Source of the DNA: Streptomyces sp. Tue 6430
Lineage (GTDB): Bacteria; Actinomycetota; Actinomycetes; Streptomycetales; Streptomycetaceae
DNA length: 64,000 nucleotides
Assembly: GCA_021568835.1 (NCBI GenBank)
Contig: JAKGSH010000010.1
Span: 1,302,001-1,366,000, forward strand
Reading direction: 5' to 3'
Shown here: positions 51,882 through 59,626 of the stretch, in pieces
How positions within the stretch are numbered: the stretch's first letter is position 1
Layout of the letters: every line of letters begins with the position of its first letter
The notes under the pieces: generated by a model
Databases searched by the model: none
Told to the model about the DNA's origin: nothing
What the model saw: only the letters and a program-made list of their open reading frames with translations
Position numbers and translations under genes: made by a program

Positions 51882-52839
51882 CCGGGACGCACTGATCGCC
51901 GTCTCGCTCACCGCCGTGACCCTGGCGGCGAGCGGATGTGTCGTGGTGCACGGGGAGCGCACGGTGCTCCCCGCGGCCACGAAGGCGGAAGCCGCCAAGG
52001 CGGTCGAGCAGTTCACGACCGCCTACAACAAGGCCGACGCGGCGTACGACCCCTCCCTCGACGCCGAACACACCACCGGGGCGCTCGGCGCGATCGACGC
52101 GGCGCGGCTGAGGGCGGGGCGCGTCAACCACCCGGACGGCAACCCGCGGCACAAGCCGCTGACGCTGACCGACGTGCACTACACCATCCCCGAGAAGCCC
52201 GGCTGGCCCCGCTGGTTCGTCGCCGACGCCCAGGCCAACAAGGGCGGCGACGCGCGCTGGGTGCTGGTCTTCACCCGCGGCGGCAGGGCGGAGCCGTGGC
52301 AGGCGGCGTACCTCACGCTGGTGGCGCCGGACGCGCTGCCGGAGTTCCCCGAGAACGAGGACGGCTGGGCCGAGGCCGTGCCGGTGGACAGTGCCGGGCT
52401 GACCCGCTCGCCCGCCGGACTGAGCGGTGACTACACGACGTACCTGAAGGACGGCGGGGACGCGTTCGCGGACGGCGCGTACACCAGTGAGCTGCGCTCC
52501 ACGCGGGCGAAGAACTCCAGCAGGCCGGGTCTGGCCACGCAGTACATCGACGAGCCGCTGACGACCGGCGACTTCGCGCCGCTGGCGCTGCGCACGGCGG
52601 ACGGCGGGGCCGCGGTGTTCTTCTCCACGCACCACTTCGTGAAGCAGACCGCGGCGGCGGGGGCGTCGGTGCCGGCGCCCAACAAGGACGTCCGGGCGCT
52701 GACCACCGGGGAGATCAAGCAGTCGCTGACGATGGAGTTCGTGGCCAACGAGATGGCCGTGGTGCCGGGCGCCTCCGGCGGGGGGAAGGTGTCGGTGGTG
52801 AGCCGCATCGAAGGGCTCACCGCGGCCAAGGGGGAGTGA
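51829..52839 (+). CDS. Putative lipoprotein downstream of efeU
   Basis: A 336-aa lipoprotein. ATG 51829 lies inside the end of efeU; a strong ribosome site is missing (GGGGAGGGTG is about 12 bases upstream), and a later start is possible. The basic N-region (TTGRPRRRGRDRDALIAVSL) precedes the lipobox TLAASGC. The mature part (VLPAATKAEAAKAVEQFTTAYNKADAAYDP, key part AVEQFTTAYNKADAAY) resembles exported DUF8094-type Streptomyces proteins. Position in the efe transcript suggests co-expression, but a role in iron uptake is not shown. Confidence 0.75.
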   Translation: MSRERSLTTGRPRRRGRDRDALIAVSLTAVTLAASGCVVVHGERTVLPAATKAEAAKAVEQFTTAYNKADAAYDPSLDAEHTTGALGAIDAARLRAGRVNHPDGNPRHKPLTLTDVHYTIPEKPGWPRWFVADAQANKGGDARWVLVFTRGGRAEPWQAAYLTLVAPDALPEFPENEDGWAEAVPVDSAGLTRSPAGLSGDYTTYLKDGGDAFADGAYTSELRSTRAKNSSRPGLATQYIDEPLTTGDFAPLALRTADGGAAVFFSTHHFVKQTAAAGASVPAPNKDVRALTTGEIKQSLTMEFVANEMAVVPGASGGGKVSVVSRIEGLTAAKGE

Positions 52840-52858
52840 GCGGCGGCGGGACCCCGGC

Positions 52859-53599
52859 TCAGTGGCGGGTGGGCCAGTTCGCCGTCGCCCCGTCCTCGCC
52901 CGCGAACTCGTCCGCGAACTTGGCGCAGGCGTCCGTCAGGGCCTCCAGCAGGGTCAGCGGGTCCGGCAGCGGGTGTTCGGGGCCGCGGAGCCAGTGCACG
53001 GACTGGCCGTCGTCGCCGGGCAGGCGGGACGGGGGACGAGGACGTAGGAGCCCCGGCAGTGCCAGCGCAGGCCGGGGTGTTCGTCCATCGTCTCGGGGTG
53101 GCAGTCCAGCTCGCAGGGCCACCACTCGTCCTCGTCCTCGGGGTGCCGCGGGTGAGGGTGAAGAACAGCATGCGGCCGTCGTCGCTCTCGGCGACCGGGC
53201 CGACCTCGACGCCGGCGCCGAGCAGCCGCTCCAGGGCCTCGCGGCCGGCCTCCAGGGGGACGTCGAGGACGTCGTGGGTCGTGCCGGTCGCGGTGACGAA
53301 GTTGGCCTCGGGCTGGTGCCGGGCCCAGCGCTCGACCTGGGCGCGGTCGGTGGTGGACTGCGTGTGCCAGGCGAAGGAGACGGGGTGCCGGCCGGGCGTC
53401 GGGCAGCCGACGCGGTCGCAGGAGCAGCGGTAGCCGGAGACGGGGTGGGCGGCGGGAGCGAGCGGCAGTCCCGCCGCGGCGGCGGCGAGCAGCAGGTCCT
53501 CACGGCCGCCGTCGCCGGCGGTCTCCTTGGGGCGGCGTCCCGCAGCCACTGGGAGATCCTGCCCTGCCTGCCGGTCCGGCCGCCGAACTCCGCGCTCAT
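52859..53599 (-). CDS. Bifunctional DNA primase/polymerase-like protein, three apparent frameshifts
   Basis: About 247 aa from ATG 53599 (GAGGGG upstream). The recovered protein reads MSAEFGGRTGRQGRISQWLRDAAPRR, then HPVSGYRCSCDRVGCPTPGRHPVSFAW, then GTTHDVLDVPLEAGREALERL, then ELDCHPETMDEHPGLRWHC and ends …AKFADEFAGEDGATANWPTRH. The Cys cluster CSCDRVGC-x-P-GRHP and the D-x-P segment are typical of the prim-pol N-terminal domain family of small Streptomyces proteins. Breaks lie near 53530, 53145 and 53040, each fixed by one added base. Three lesions in 740 bases is the densest in the window; true decay is possible. Confidence 0.7.
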   Translation of the reverse strand: MSAEFGGRTGRQGRISQWLRDAAPRRPPATAAVRTCCSPPPRRDCRSLPPPTPSPATAAPATASAARRPAGTPSPSPGTRSPPPTAPRSSAGPGTSPRPTSSPRPARPTTSSTSPWRPAARPWSGCSAPASRSARSPRATTAACCSSPSPAAPRGRGRVVALRAGLPPRDDGRTPRPALALPGLLRPRPPSRLPGDDGQSVHWLRGPEHPLPDPLTLLEALTDACAKFADEFAGEDGATANWPTRH

Positions 53600-53718
53600 C
53601 TATCCCCTCGCCTCGCTGTGGTGCGGACAGCATGCCCTATGGTCCCACCATCCGGCGCATCGGGGGTCCCGACCCCCAAAAGGGGCAGGTGGGACGAGCG
53701 GTACCGAGGCGGCCCCCG

Positions 53719-53846
53719 GGCACGGGCGGGATCAGCGGGGTGCCGGGCCGGGGACGGGCGGGACCAGCCGGACGCCGGGCCGGGCACGCACGAGGTCAGC
53801 AGGGTGCCGGGCCGGGTACGGGCGGGATCAGCGGGGTGCCAGGCCG
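53719..53846 (-). repeat. 32-bp tandem repeat x4 including the tetR terminus
   Basis: Four contiguous 32-bp units: 53846-53815 (contains the last codons Gly-Leu-Ala-Pro-Arg and TGA of the tetR gene), 53814-53783, 53782-53751 and 53750-53719. The core GGCACCCCGCTGATCCCGCC is shared, so the coding end plus stop has been duplicated downstream. Confidence 0.9.
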
Positions 53847-54451
53847 TACAGCGCGTAGTCGACGAGGGTGTCGGTGTACTCGTAGGAGATCGGGCCCGTG
53901 TACTGGAGCCAGCGCTGGGCCAGCGGGGAGACGAAGAACTCCAGGGCGATGCGCGGGTCGACCTCGGGGCGGACCTGGCCGGCGCGCTGGGCGGCGCGCA
54001 GCCGGTCGACGTACAGCTGGAGGTTGGGTTCCAGGAGCTGGGTCATGAACCGGCGGCCGACCTCCTCGTCGACCACGCCCTCGGCGGCCAGGGCCCGGGA
54101 CGGCGCGTCGAAGCGGGGGTCCGTCAGCTGGTCGACGGTGGCCCGCAGCACGGCCTTGAGGTCGGCGGCGAGGTCGCCGGTGTCCGGGATGGCGTACGGC
54201 TCCCCGCCCGCCTCCCGGGCGGCCCGGGAGGTGAGGTCGAGGAACGCCTCCAGCAGGACGTCGGCCTTGGATTCCCACCAGCGGTAGATGGTCTGCTTGC
54301 CGACGCCGGCCCGGGCGGCGATGCCCTCGACGGTGGTCCTGCGGTAGCCGGCCTCCGCCACCAGGGCGAGCGCGGCGTCGTAGATCGCGCGCCGGGACCG
54401 CTCGCTGCGGCGGGTGGTGTCGGGGGCCGGCTTTCCGGGCTGGGTGACCAT
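53828..54451 (-). CDS. TetR-family repressor
   Basis: A 207-aa regulator from ATG 54451. The HTH is TTVEGIAARAGVGKQTIYRWW (near residue 40-60), followed by a TetR_C-type effector domain (LRATVDQLTDPRFDAPSRAL…ALEFFVSPLAQRWLQYTGP). A small palindrome GAGACGG-G-CCGTCTC 23 bases upstream of the start suggests autoregulation. It is adjacent to, but reads the same way as, the oxidoreductase gene upstream; the target is not obvious. Its 3' end is the first unit of a 32-bp repeat. Confidence 0.9.
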   Translation of the reverse strand: MVTQPGKPAPDTTRRSERSRRAIYDAALALVAEAGYRRTTVEGIAARAGVGKQTIYRWWESKADVLLEAFLDLTSRAAREAGGEPYAIPDTGDLAADLKAVLRATVDQLTDPRFDAPSRALAAEGVVDEEVGRRFMTQLLEPNLQLYVDRLRAAQRAGQVRPEVDPRIALEFFVSPLAQRWLQYTGPISYEYTDTLVDYALYGLAPR

Positions 54452-54473
54452 GGGACGACCGTACCAAGAGCAT

Positions 54474-54488
54474 GAGACGGGCCGTCTC
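54474..54488 (-). promoter_or_regulatory. TetR-type operator
   Basis: GAGACGG-G-CCGTCTC, 7-bp arms around one base, 23 bases upstream of the tetR start codon. It has the same GAGAC/GTCTC core as the site at 35610-35634. Confidence 0.7.
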
Positions 54489-54545
54489 GCCTGCCGGTCC
54501 CACCGGCCGCTCCCGCGGGGGTGGGGTGCCCCGCGGGCGGGGCCG

Positions 54546-55541
54546 CTACTCGCCCGGGTAGCGCACGCCGATCCGCTCGCGGACGGTGTCCAGCGTCCGC
54601 ATCACGGCGAGGGTGCCGTCGAGCGGGACGAGCGGGGACTCGGTCTCCCCGGCCCGCAGCGCCCGCATCACCTCACGTGCCTCGTGCCGCATGGTCGCAC
54701 GGGGTCCGTCGGCCGGGTCGGCGGTGAACTCCTCCGGGTCGCGGCCGGTGCGGTGCAGGACGAAGCGGTCGGGGTGGAAGAAGCCCGCGGGGATGTCGAT
54801 GCGGCCCCGCGAGCCGGTGACCGAGGCGGTGGTGCCCGTCCCGCCGTCCAGGGAGCAGTGCAGGGCCGCCAGCGCGCCGGAGTCCCAGGACAGGGCGGCC
54901 ACCGTCTGGAGGTCGACGCCCTCGGCGGAGAGCACGGCCCGCGCCGAGACGCCGGTGGGCTCGCCCAGCAGCAGATGGGCGAAGGAGACCGGGTAGACGC
55001 CCAGGTCGAGCAGGGCGCCGCCGCCCTGGGCGGGGTCGCGGAGCCGGTGCGAGGGCGGGAAGGGTCCTTCGAGGCCGAAGTCGGCCTGCACGGTCCGCAC
55101 CTCGCCGATCGCGCCGTCGTCGACGAGGTCCTTCAGGCGGCGGACCATGGGATTGCAGTACATCCACATGGCCTCCATCAGGAAGCGTCCGTTGTCGCGG
55201 GCCAGGTCGACGAGTTCGGCGGCCTCGCGCAGGTTCAGCGTGAACGCCTTCTCGCACAGCACGTTGCGGCCGGCCTCCAGGCAGAGCCCGGCGGCGGCGC
55301 GGTGCGCGGAGTGCGGGGTGGCCACGTAGACGACATCGATGTCCGGGTCCTTGGCCAGCCTCTCCCAGTCGCCGTACGCCCGGGGTATCCCGAAGCGCTC
55401 GGCGAACGCCCGCGCCGAGTCCTCGCTGCGGGACGCGACCGCCACCACCTCCGCGTCCGGCAGGTCGATCAGGTCCGCGGTGAACGCGGCGGCTATCCCG
55501 CCGGTCGCCAGAATCCCCCACCGCACCGTGTCCGTCGTCAT
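54546..55541 (-). CDS. Gfo/Idh/MocA-family oxidoreductase
   Basis: NAD(P)-dependent dehydrogenase of 331 aa from ATG 55541 (GAGGGTGGGCGG upstream). The Rossmann domain is VRWGILATGGIAAAFTADL at the N-terminus, with VVAVASRSEDSARAFAERFG, DIDVVYVATPHSAHRAAA and VLCEKAFTLN (the Lys of the EKP-type motif, here EKA). The C-terminal GFO_IDH_MocA_C beta-sheet domain has EAMWMYCNPMVRRLKDLV and GGGALLDLGVYPVSFAHLLLG (key part GGALLDLGVYPVSFA). It probably acts on a sugar or cyclitol. Single gene. Confidence 0.9.
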   Translation of the reverse strand: MTTDTVRWGILATGGIAAAFTADLIDLPDAEVVAVASRSEDSARAFAERFGIPRAYGDWERLAKDPDIDVVYVATPHSAHRAAAGLCLEAGRNVLCEKAFTLNLREAAELVDLARDNGRFLMEAMWMYCNPMVRRLKDLVDDGAIGEVRTVQADFGLEGPFPPSHRLRDPAQGGGALLDLGVYPVSFAHLLLGEPTGVSARAVLSAEGVDLQTVAALSWDSGALAALHCSLDGGTGTTASVTGSRGRIDIPAGFFHPDRFVLHRTGRDPEEFTADPADGPRATMRHEAREVMRALRAGETESPLVPLDGTLAVMRTLDTVRERIGVRYPGE

Positions 55542-55621
55542 CCGCCCACCCTCGTGCCGTCCCAGCAGTCCGTACGAGCTGAGAGCATAGGTGGCGCAGA
55601 CGTCGCAGAGGGAGGGGCCAC

Positions 55622-57039
55622 ATGCCCGAGGGTGGGGCGATACCGGGCGTGCCGGACGTGCCGGGGGCGGCCGGGGCCGGGCCGGGGGCACCGCCGCGGG
55701 CGCGGCGCCGGGCGGGGCTGCTGGTCACCCTGGTGCTGGGCGGGCTGACCGCCACTCCCCGCTGGCCATGGACATGTACCTGCCGTCGCTGCCGGAGGTC
55801 ACCGACGCGCTGCGCGCGCCCGCCGCGACCGTGCAGCTCACGCTGACCGCGTGCCTGGCCGGGATGGCCCTGGGTCAGCTGGTGGTCGGCCCGATGAGCG
55901 ACCGCTGGGGCCGCCGCCGCCCGCTGCTGGCGGGGCTCGCCGTGTACGTCGTGGCGACGGCGCTGTGCGCGCTGGCGCCGACCGTGGAGCTGCTGGTCGC
56001 CTGCCGGCTGGCGCAGGGCCTGGCGGGCGCGGCCGGGATCGTGATCGCGCGGGCCATGGTGCGCGACCTGTACGACGGCGTGGCCATGGCCCGCTTCTTC
56101 TCCACCCTGATGCTGATCTCGGGCGTGGCCCCGGTGGTGGCGCCGCTGATCGGCGGGCAGATCCTGCGCGTGACGGACTGGCGCGGGGTGTTCGTGGTCC
56201 TGACCGCCGTGGGCCTCCTGCTGGCCGTCTTCGTCGCGGCGAGGCTGCCCGAGACGCTCCCGGCCGCCGAGCGCCACTCCGGCGGCGTCGGGGAGGCCCT
56301 GCGCTCGATGCGCGGGCTGCTCGCCGACCCGCCCTTCGCGGGTTATCTGCTGACCGGCGGCTTCGCGTTCGCCGCGCTGTTCGCGTACATCTCGGCGTCG
56401 CCGTTCGTGATCCAGGAGATCTACGGCGCGTCGCCGCAGACGTTCAGCCTGCTGTTCGGCGTGAACTCGGTCGGGCTGGTCGTCGTCGGGCAGGTCAACG
56501 GCCGGGTGCTGGTCGGACGGGTCCGGCTGGAGCGGGTGCTGGCCGCCGGTCTCGGGGTCGTCGTCCTGGCCGCGGCCGCGCTGCTGCTGATGGCGACGGG
56601 CGTGTTCGGGGTGGTGGGGCTGGTGCCGGTGGCGGCCGCCCTGTTCGTCCTGATGTCCGCGATGGGCGTCGTCCTGCCCAACGCGCAGACCCTCGCGCTG
56701 CTGCGGGTCCGCCACTCCGCCGGGTCCGCCTCCGCGCTCCTCGGGACCACCTCCTTCGCGATCGGCGCGGTCGCCTCCCCGCTCGTCGGTGTCGCCGGCG
56801 AGGAGACGGCCGTCCCGATGGCGGTGGTCCAGCTGGCGGCCGCGGTGCTGGCGGTGACCTGCTTCGTGGGAATGTGCCGCCCCCGGAGGGGCACGCGGGG
56901 CACGCGGGGCCCGAAGGGCACGCAGGGCACGCAGGACATGAGGGACCCGGGGAACACGGGGAACCCGGGGGCGGTGGACGGAGGTCGCGGCACGGGGCTT
57001 TCCGTCCGTGCGAGGTCGGAAGTGGGAGAGGACAGCTGA
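55622..57039 (+). CDS. MFS exporter, Bcr/CflA type, one apparent frameshift
   Basis: A 12-span drug exporter of about 472 aa. The start is ATG 55622 with GGGAGGGG upstream; the N-terminus (MPEGGAIPGVPDVPGAAGAG) is low-complexity. The frame breaks at CTCCCC near 55755; one added base joins LVLGGLTA to SPLAMDMYLPSLPEVTDAL, the Bcr/CflA signature. Motif A is GPMSDRWGRRRPLLAG. The C-terminal ~50 residues are a collagen-like Gly-Thr-Arg/Gln repeat (RGTRGTRGPKGTQGTQ) encoded by 9-bp DNA repeats (56890-56935). The stop overlaps the apparent start of the next gene. Confidence 0.87.
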
Positions 57040-58159
57040 GCGCACCGAGACTGCGGGTCGACACACCGGAACGGGCCGGGCTCGACCCCGAGGAGCTGCG
57101 CCGTCTCGTGCGCGAGGTCCACGCGCTGACCACCGGGGAACGCCCCTGGGCGGCCGGCGCCGTCGTGGTCGCGGGGCGCGGGCCCGTCATCGCCGTGCAG
57201 GAGGCGGCGGGCTGGGCGGTCCGCTACGCCCGCTACGACCCCGGGTCCGACGCCGGTGTGGAACTGCCGCCCGCGTCCCGCGTCCCGATGACCGTCGACA
57301 CGCCCTTCGACCTCGCCTCCCTCACCAAGCTGTTCACGGCCGTGGCCGCGGTGCAGCAGATCGAGCGCGGCACGCTGGGCATCGACGCGCGCGTGGGGGC
57401 GTACCTGCCCGACTTCCGGGCGGCCGCCGCCCACGACATCACCGTGCGCCGGCTCCTCACCCACACCTCGGGGCTGCGGCCCGAGCTGCCCCTGTACGAC
57501 TGTGCCGACGACGCCGGGCGGCTGGAGCTGCTGCGGGCGGAGGCGCCGACGGGCGAGCCCGGCACGTACGTCTACTCGGACCTGAACATGCTGCTCCTCC
57601 AGCAGCTCCTCGAACGGCTCACCGGCCGCGCGCTCGACGTCCTGGTCCGCGACGGGATCACCCGTCCGCTGGGCATGGCGTCCACCCGCTTCGGGCCGTG
57701 CCCCGGCGCGGCCGCCACGGAGGACCAGCGGCGGCCGTGGGGGAAGGCCGACCGGGGCCGCTGCGGGGCGAGGTGCACGACGAGAACGCGTGGGCGCTGG
57801 GCGGGGTGGCGGGTCACGCGGGGCTGTTCTCCACCGGGCGTGATCTGGCGGTGTTCTGCCGGGCGTTGCTGGCGGGGGGCGCGTACGGGCCCGCGCGGAT
57901 CCTCGGGCCCGACTTCGTGGAGCTGCTGCTGACGCCGCCCGGCCTGGGCTTCGCGGTGGACCAGGCGTGGTTCATGGGGGAGCTGGCGGGGCGGGGCGCG
58001 GCGGGGCACACGGGGTTCACCGGGACGTCGCTGGTGCTCGACCCGGCGACGGACACGTTCCTGGTGCTGCTGGCCAACACGGTGCACCCACGGCGCCGGG
58101 AGGCCGACAGCGCGCCCCGCGCCGCGGCGGCCACGCGTCTGCGGCGGGCGGTCCGGTGA
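57036..58159 (+). CDS. Beta-lactamase-family serine hydrolase, one apparent frameshift
   Basis: About 374 aa. The active-site SxxK is SLTK in DLASLTKLFTAVAAVQQ, the Tyr-x-Asn-type motif is YSDLN in GTYVYSDLNMLLLQQ, and the C-terminal HTGFTGTSLVLDP provides the KTG-like strand. The frame breaks at GGGG 57754-57757; one added G joins WGKADRG to PLRGEVHDENAWALGGVAGHAG. The only start matching the family N-terminus is CTG 57036, overlapping the MFS stop as CTGA with GGGAGAGG six bases upstream; GTG 57108 would remove conserved sequence. Similar enzymes are esterases or N-acetylmuramoyl-type hydrolases. Confidence 0.83.
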
Positions 58160-58299
58160 GGCGGCTCCGGTCTTGCGCCTCCCTGCCGTCGGCCCCGACG
58201 GGCCCCGTGCTCGGACTCCTCCGGCGGGGCCGGGACATCTGACCGGCGGTCTTGTCCCACCGAGTGGGGTGGTGGCTGGACACGGACCGGAGGTCCGGG

Positions 58300-58609
58300 G
58301 GGCGGAGCCCCCAGGGGGCCGGGGCGGAGCCCCGGGCGGGGTCCGGGGTGGAGCCCCGGGTGAGGTCCGAGGTGGAGCCCCAGGTGAGGTCCGAGGTGGA
58401 GTCCCGGGTGGGATCCGGATGGGGTCCGAGGTGGAGCCCCGGGTGAGGTCCGGAGTGGAGCCTGAGGTGGAGCCCCGGGTGAGGTCCGGAGTGGAGCCTG
58501 AGGTGGAGCCCCGGGTGAGGTCCGGAGTGGAGCCCCGGGTGAGGTCCGGGGTGGGCGTCCGGACGGTGGGCGTCCGGACGGTGGGCGTCCGGACGGTGGG
58601 CGTCCGGAC
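58300..58609 (+). repeat. Compound repeat tract upstream of the Rsm22 gene
   Basis: Two arrays. Degenerate 24-bp units (GAGGTCCGAGGTGGAGCCCC type) run through 58300-58540, including a perfect 36-bp duplication at 58445-58480 and 58481-58516. Then a perfect 15-bp unit GGTGGGCGTCCGGAC x4 at 58550-58609. The array reaches within 15 bases of the -10 element of the next gene. The rest of 58160-58635 has no gene I can support. Confidence 0.88.
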
Positions 58610-58623
58610 GAGCGGGCCGCGCT

Positions 58624-58629
58624 TAGAAT
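58624..58629 (+). promoter_or_regulatory. -10 element of a leaderless promoter
   Basis: TAGAAT, six bases before the GTG start at 58636, with no ribosome site. The -35 position (about 58600-58605) falls in the last 15-bp repeat unit. Confidence 0.6.
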
Positions 58630-58635
58630 TCGTGG

Positions 58636-59613
58636 GTGAACGACCCCGTATCTCCGGCGGACGCCCTCCGCGAGCTGCTCGACGGGCTTCCGGCCCGGCA
58701 GGCCGGCCAGGCCGTGGAGCGGCTCATCGCGAACTACCGCGGGGCGACCCCGACCGACGCCCCCATCCTCCGCGACCGCGCGGACGTCGCCGCGTACGCC
58801 GCGTACCGCATGCCGGCCACGTTCGAGGCGGTCCGCTCCGCGCTCGGGGCGTTCGCGGACGCCGTGCCGGACTGGACGCCCGGCAGCCACGTCGACGTGG
58901 GCGGCGGGACGGGCGCGGCGACCTGGGCGGTCGGCGCGACCTGGCCGGGCCGGCGTCCGGTGACGGTGCTGGACTGGGCGGAGCCCGCCCTGGCCGTCGG
59001 CCGCGAACTCGCGGCGTCGAACCCGGCCCTGGAGCAGGTGCGCTGGCAGCGGGCCCGGATCGGCTCGGGGCTGACCCTGGAGGCGACCGACCTGGTCACC
59101 GTCTCGTACGTGCTCAACGAACTGCCCGCCGCCGACCGGGCCGCCCTGGTGGACGCCGCCGCGGCGGCCGCGCAGGCGGTGGTGATCGTCGAGCCGGGCA
59201 CGCCGGACGGCTACGCGAGGATCATCGAGGCCCGGGACCGGCTGGTCGCGGCCGGCTTCCGGATCGCCGCGCCCTGCCCGCACAGCGCCGCCTGCCCGAT
59301 CGTGCCCGGCGAGGACTGGTGCCACTTCTCGGCGCGGGTGAGCCGTTCGTCGCTGCACCGTCAGGTCAAGGGCGGCTCGCTGCCGTACGAGGACGAGAAG
59401 TTCGCTTACGTGGCGGCCGCGCGCCTCCCCGTCGCCCCGGCCCCGTCCCGCGTGGTGCGGCGTCCGCAGATCCGCAAGGGCCAGGTGCTCCTCGACCTGT
59501 GCGAGGCCGAGGAGCGGCTGACGCGGACGACGGTGACGAAGCGGCACGGCGACCTGTACCGGGCGGCGCGGGACGCCGACTGGGGCGACGCCTGGCCGCC
59601 GCCGGCCGCCTGA
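58636..59613 (+). CDS. Rsm22/METTL17-type ribosome-associated SAM-fold protein
   Basis: A 325-aa protein from GTG 58636. A Rossmann SAM-binding fold (SHVDVGGGTGAATWAVGATW, VTVLDWAEPALAVGR, VTVSYVLNELP) is followed by the Rsm22 cysteine motif: Cys214, Cys220 and Cys229 in CPHSAACPIVPGEDWCHFSA, with Cys289 in LLDLCEAEERL as fourth ligand. The segment SLHRQVKGGSLPYEDEKFAY is also diagnostic. The mitochondrial and yeast relatives assist small-subunit ribosome assembly and bind an Fe-S cluster; the bacterial role is largely untested. It is convergent with phoD. Confidence 0.85.
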   Translation: MNDPVSPADALRELLDGLPARQAGQAVERLIANYRGATPTDAPILRDRADVAAYAAYRMPATFEAVRSALGAFADAVPDWTPGSHVDVGGGTGAATWAVGATWPGRRPVTVLDWAEPALAVGRELAASNPALEQVRWQRARIGSGLTLEATDLVTVSYVLNELPAADRAALVDAAAAAAQAVVIVEPGTPDGYARIIEARDRLVAAGFRIAAPCPHSAACPIVPGEDWCHFSARVSRSSLHRQVKGGSLPYEDEKFAYVAAARLPVAPAPSRVVRRPQIRKGQVLLDLCEAEERLTRTTVTKRHGDLYRAARDADWGDAWPPPAA

Positions 59614-59626
59614 CCCGCGTCCCGGC

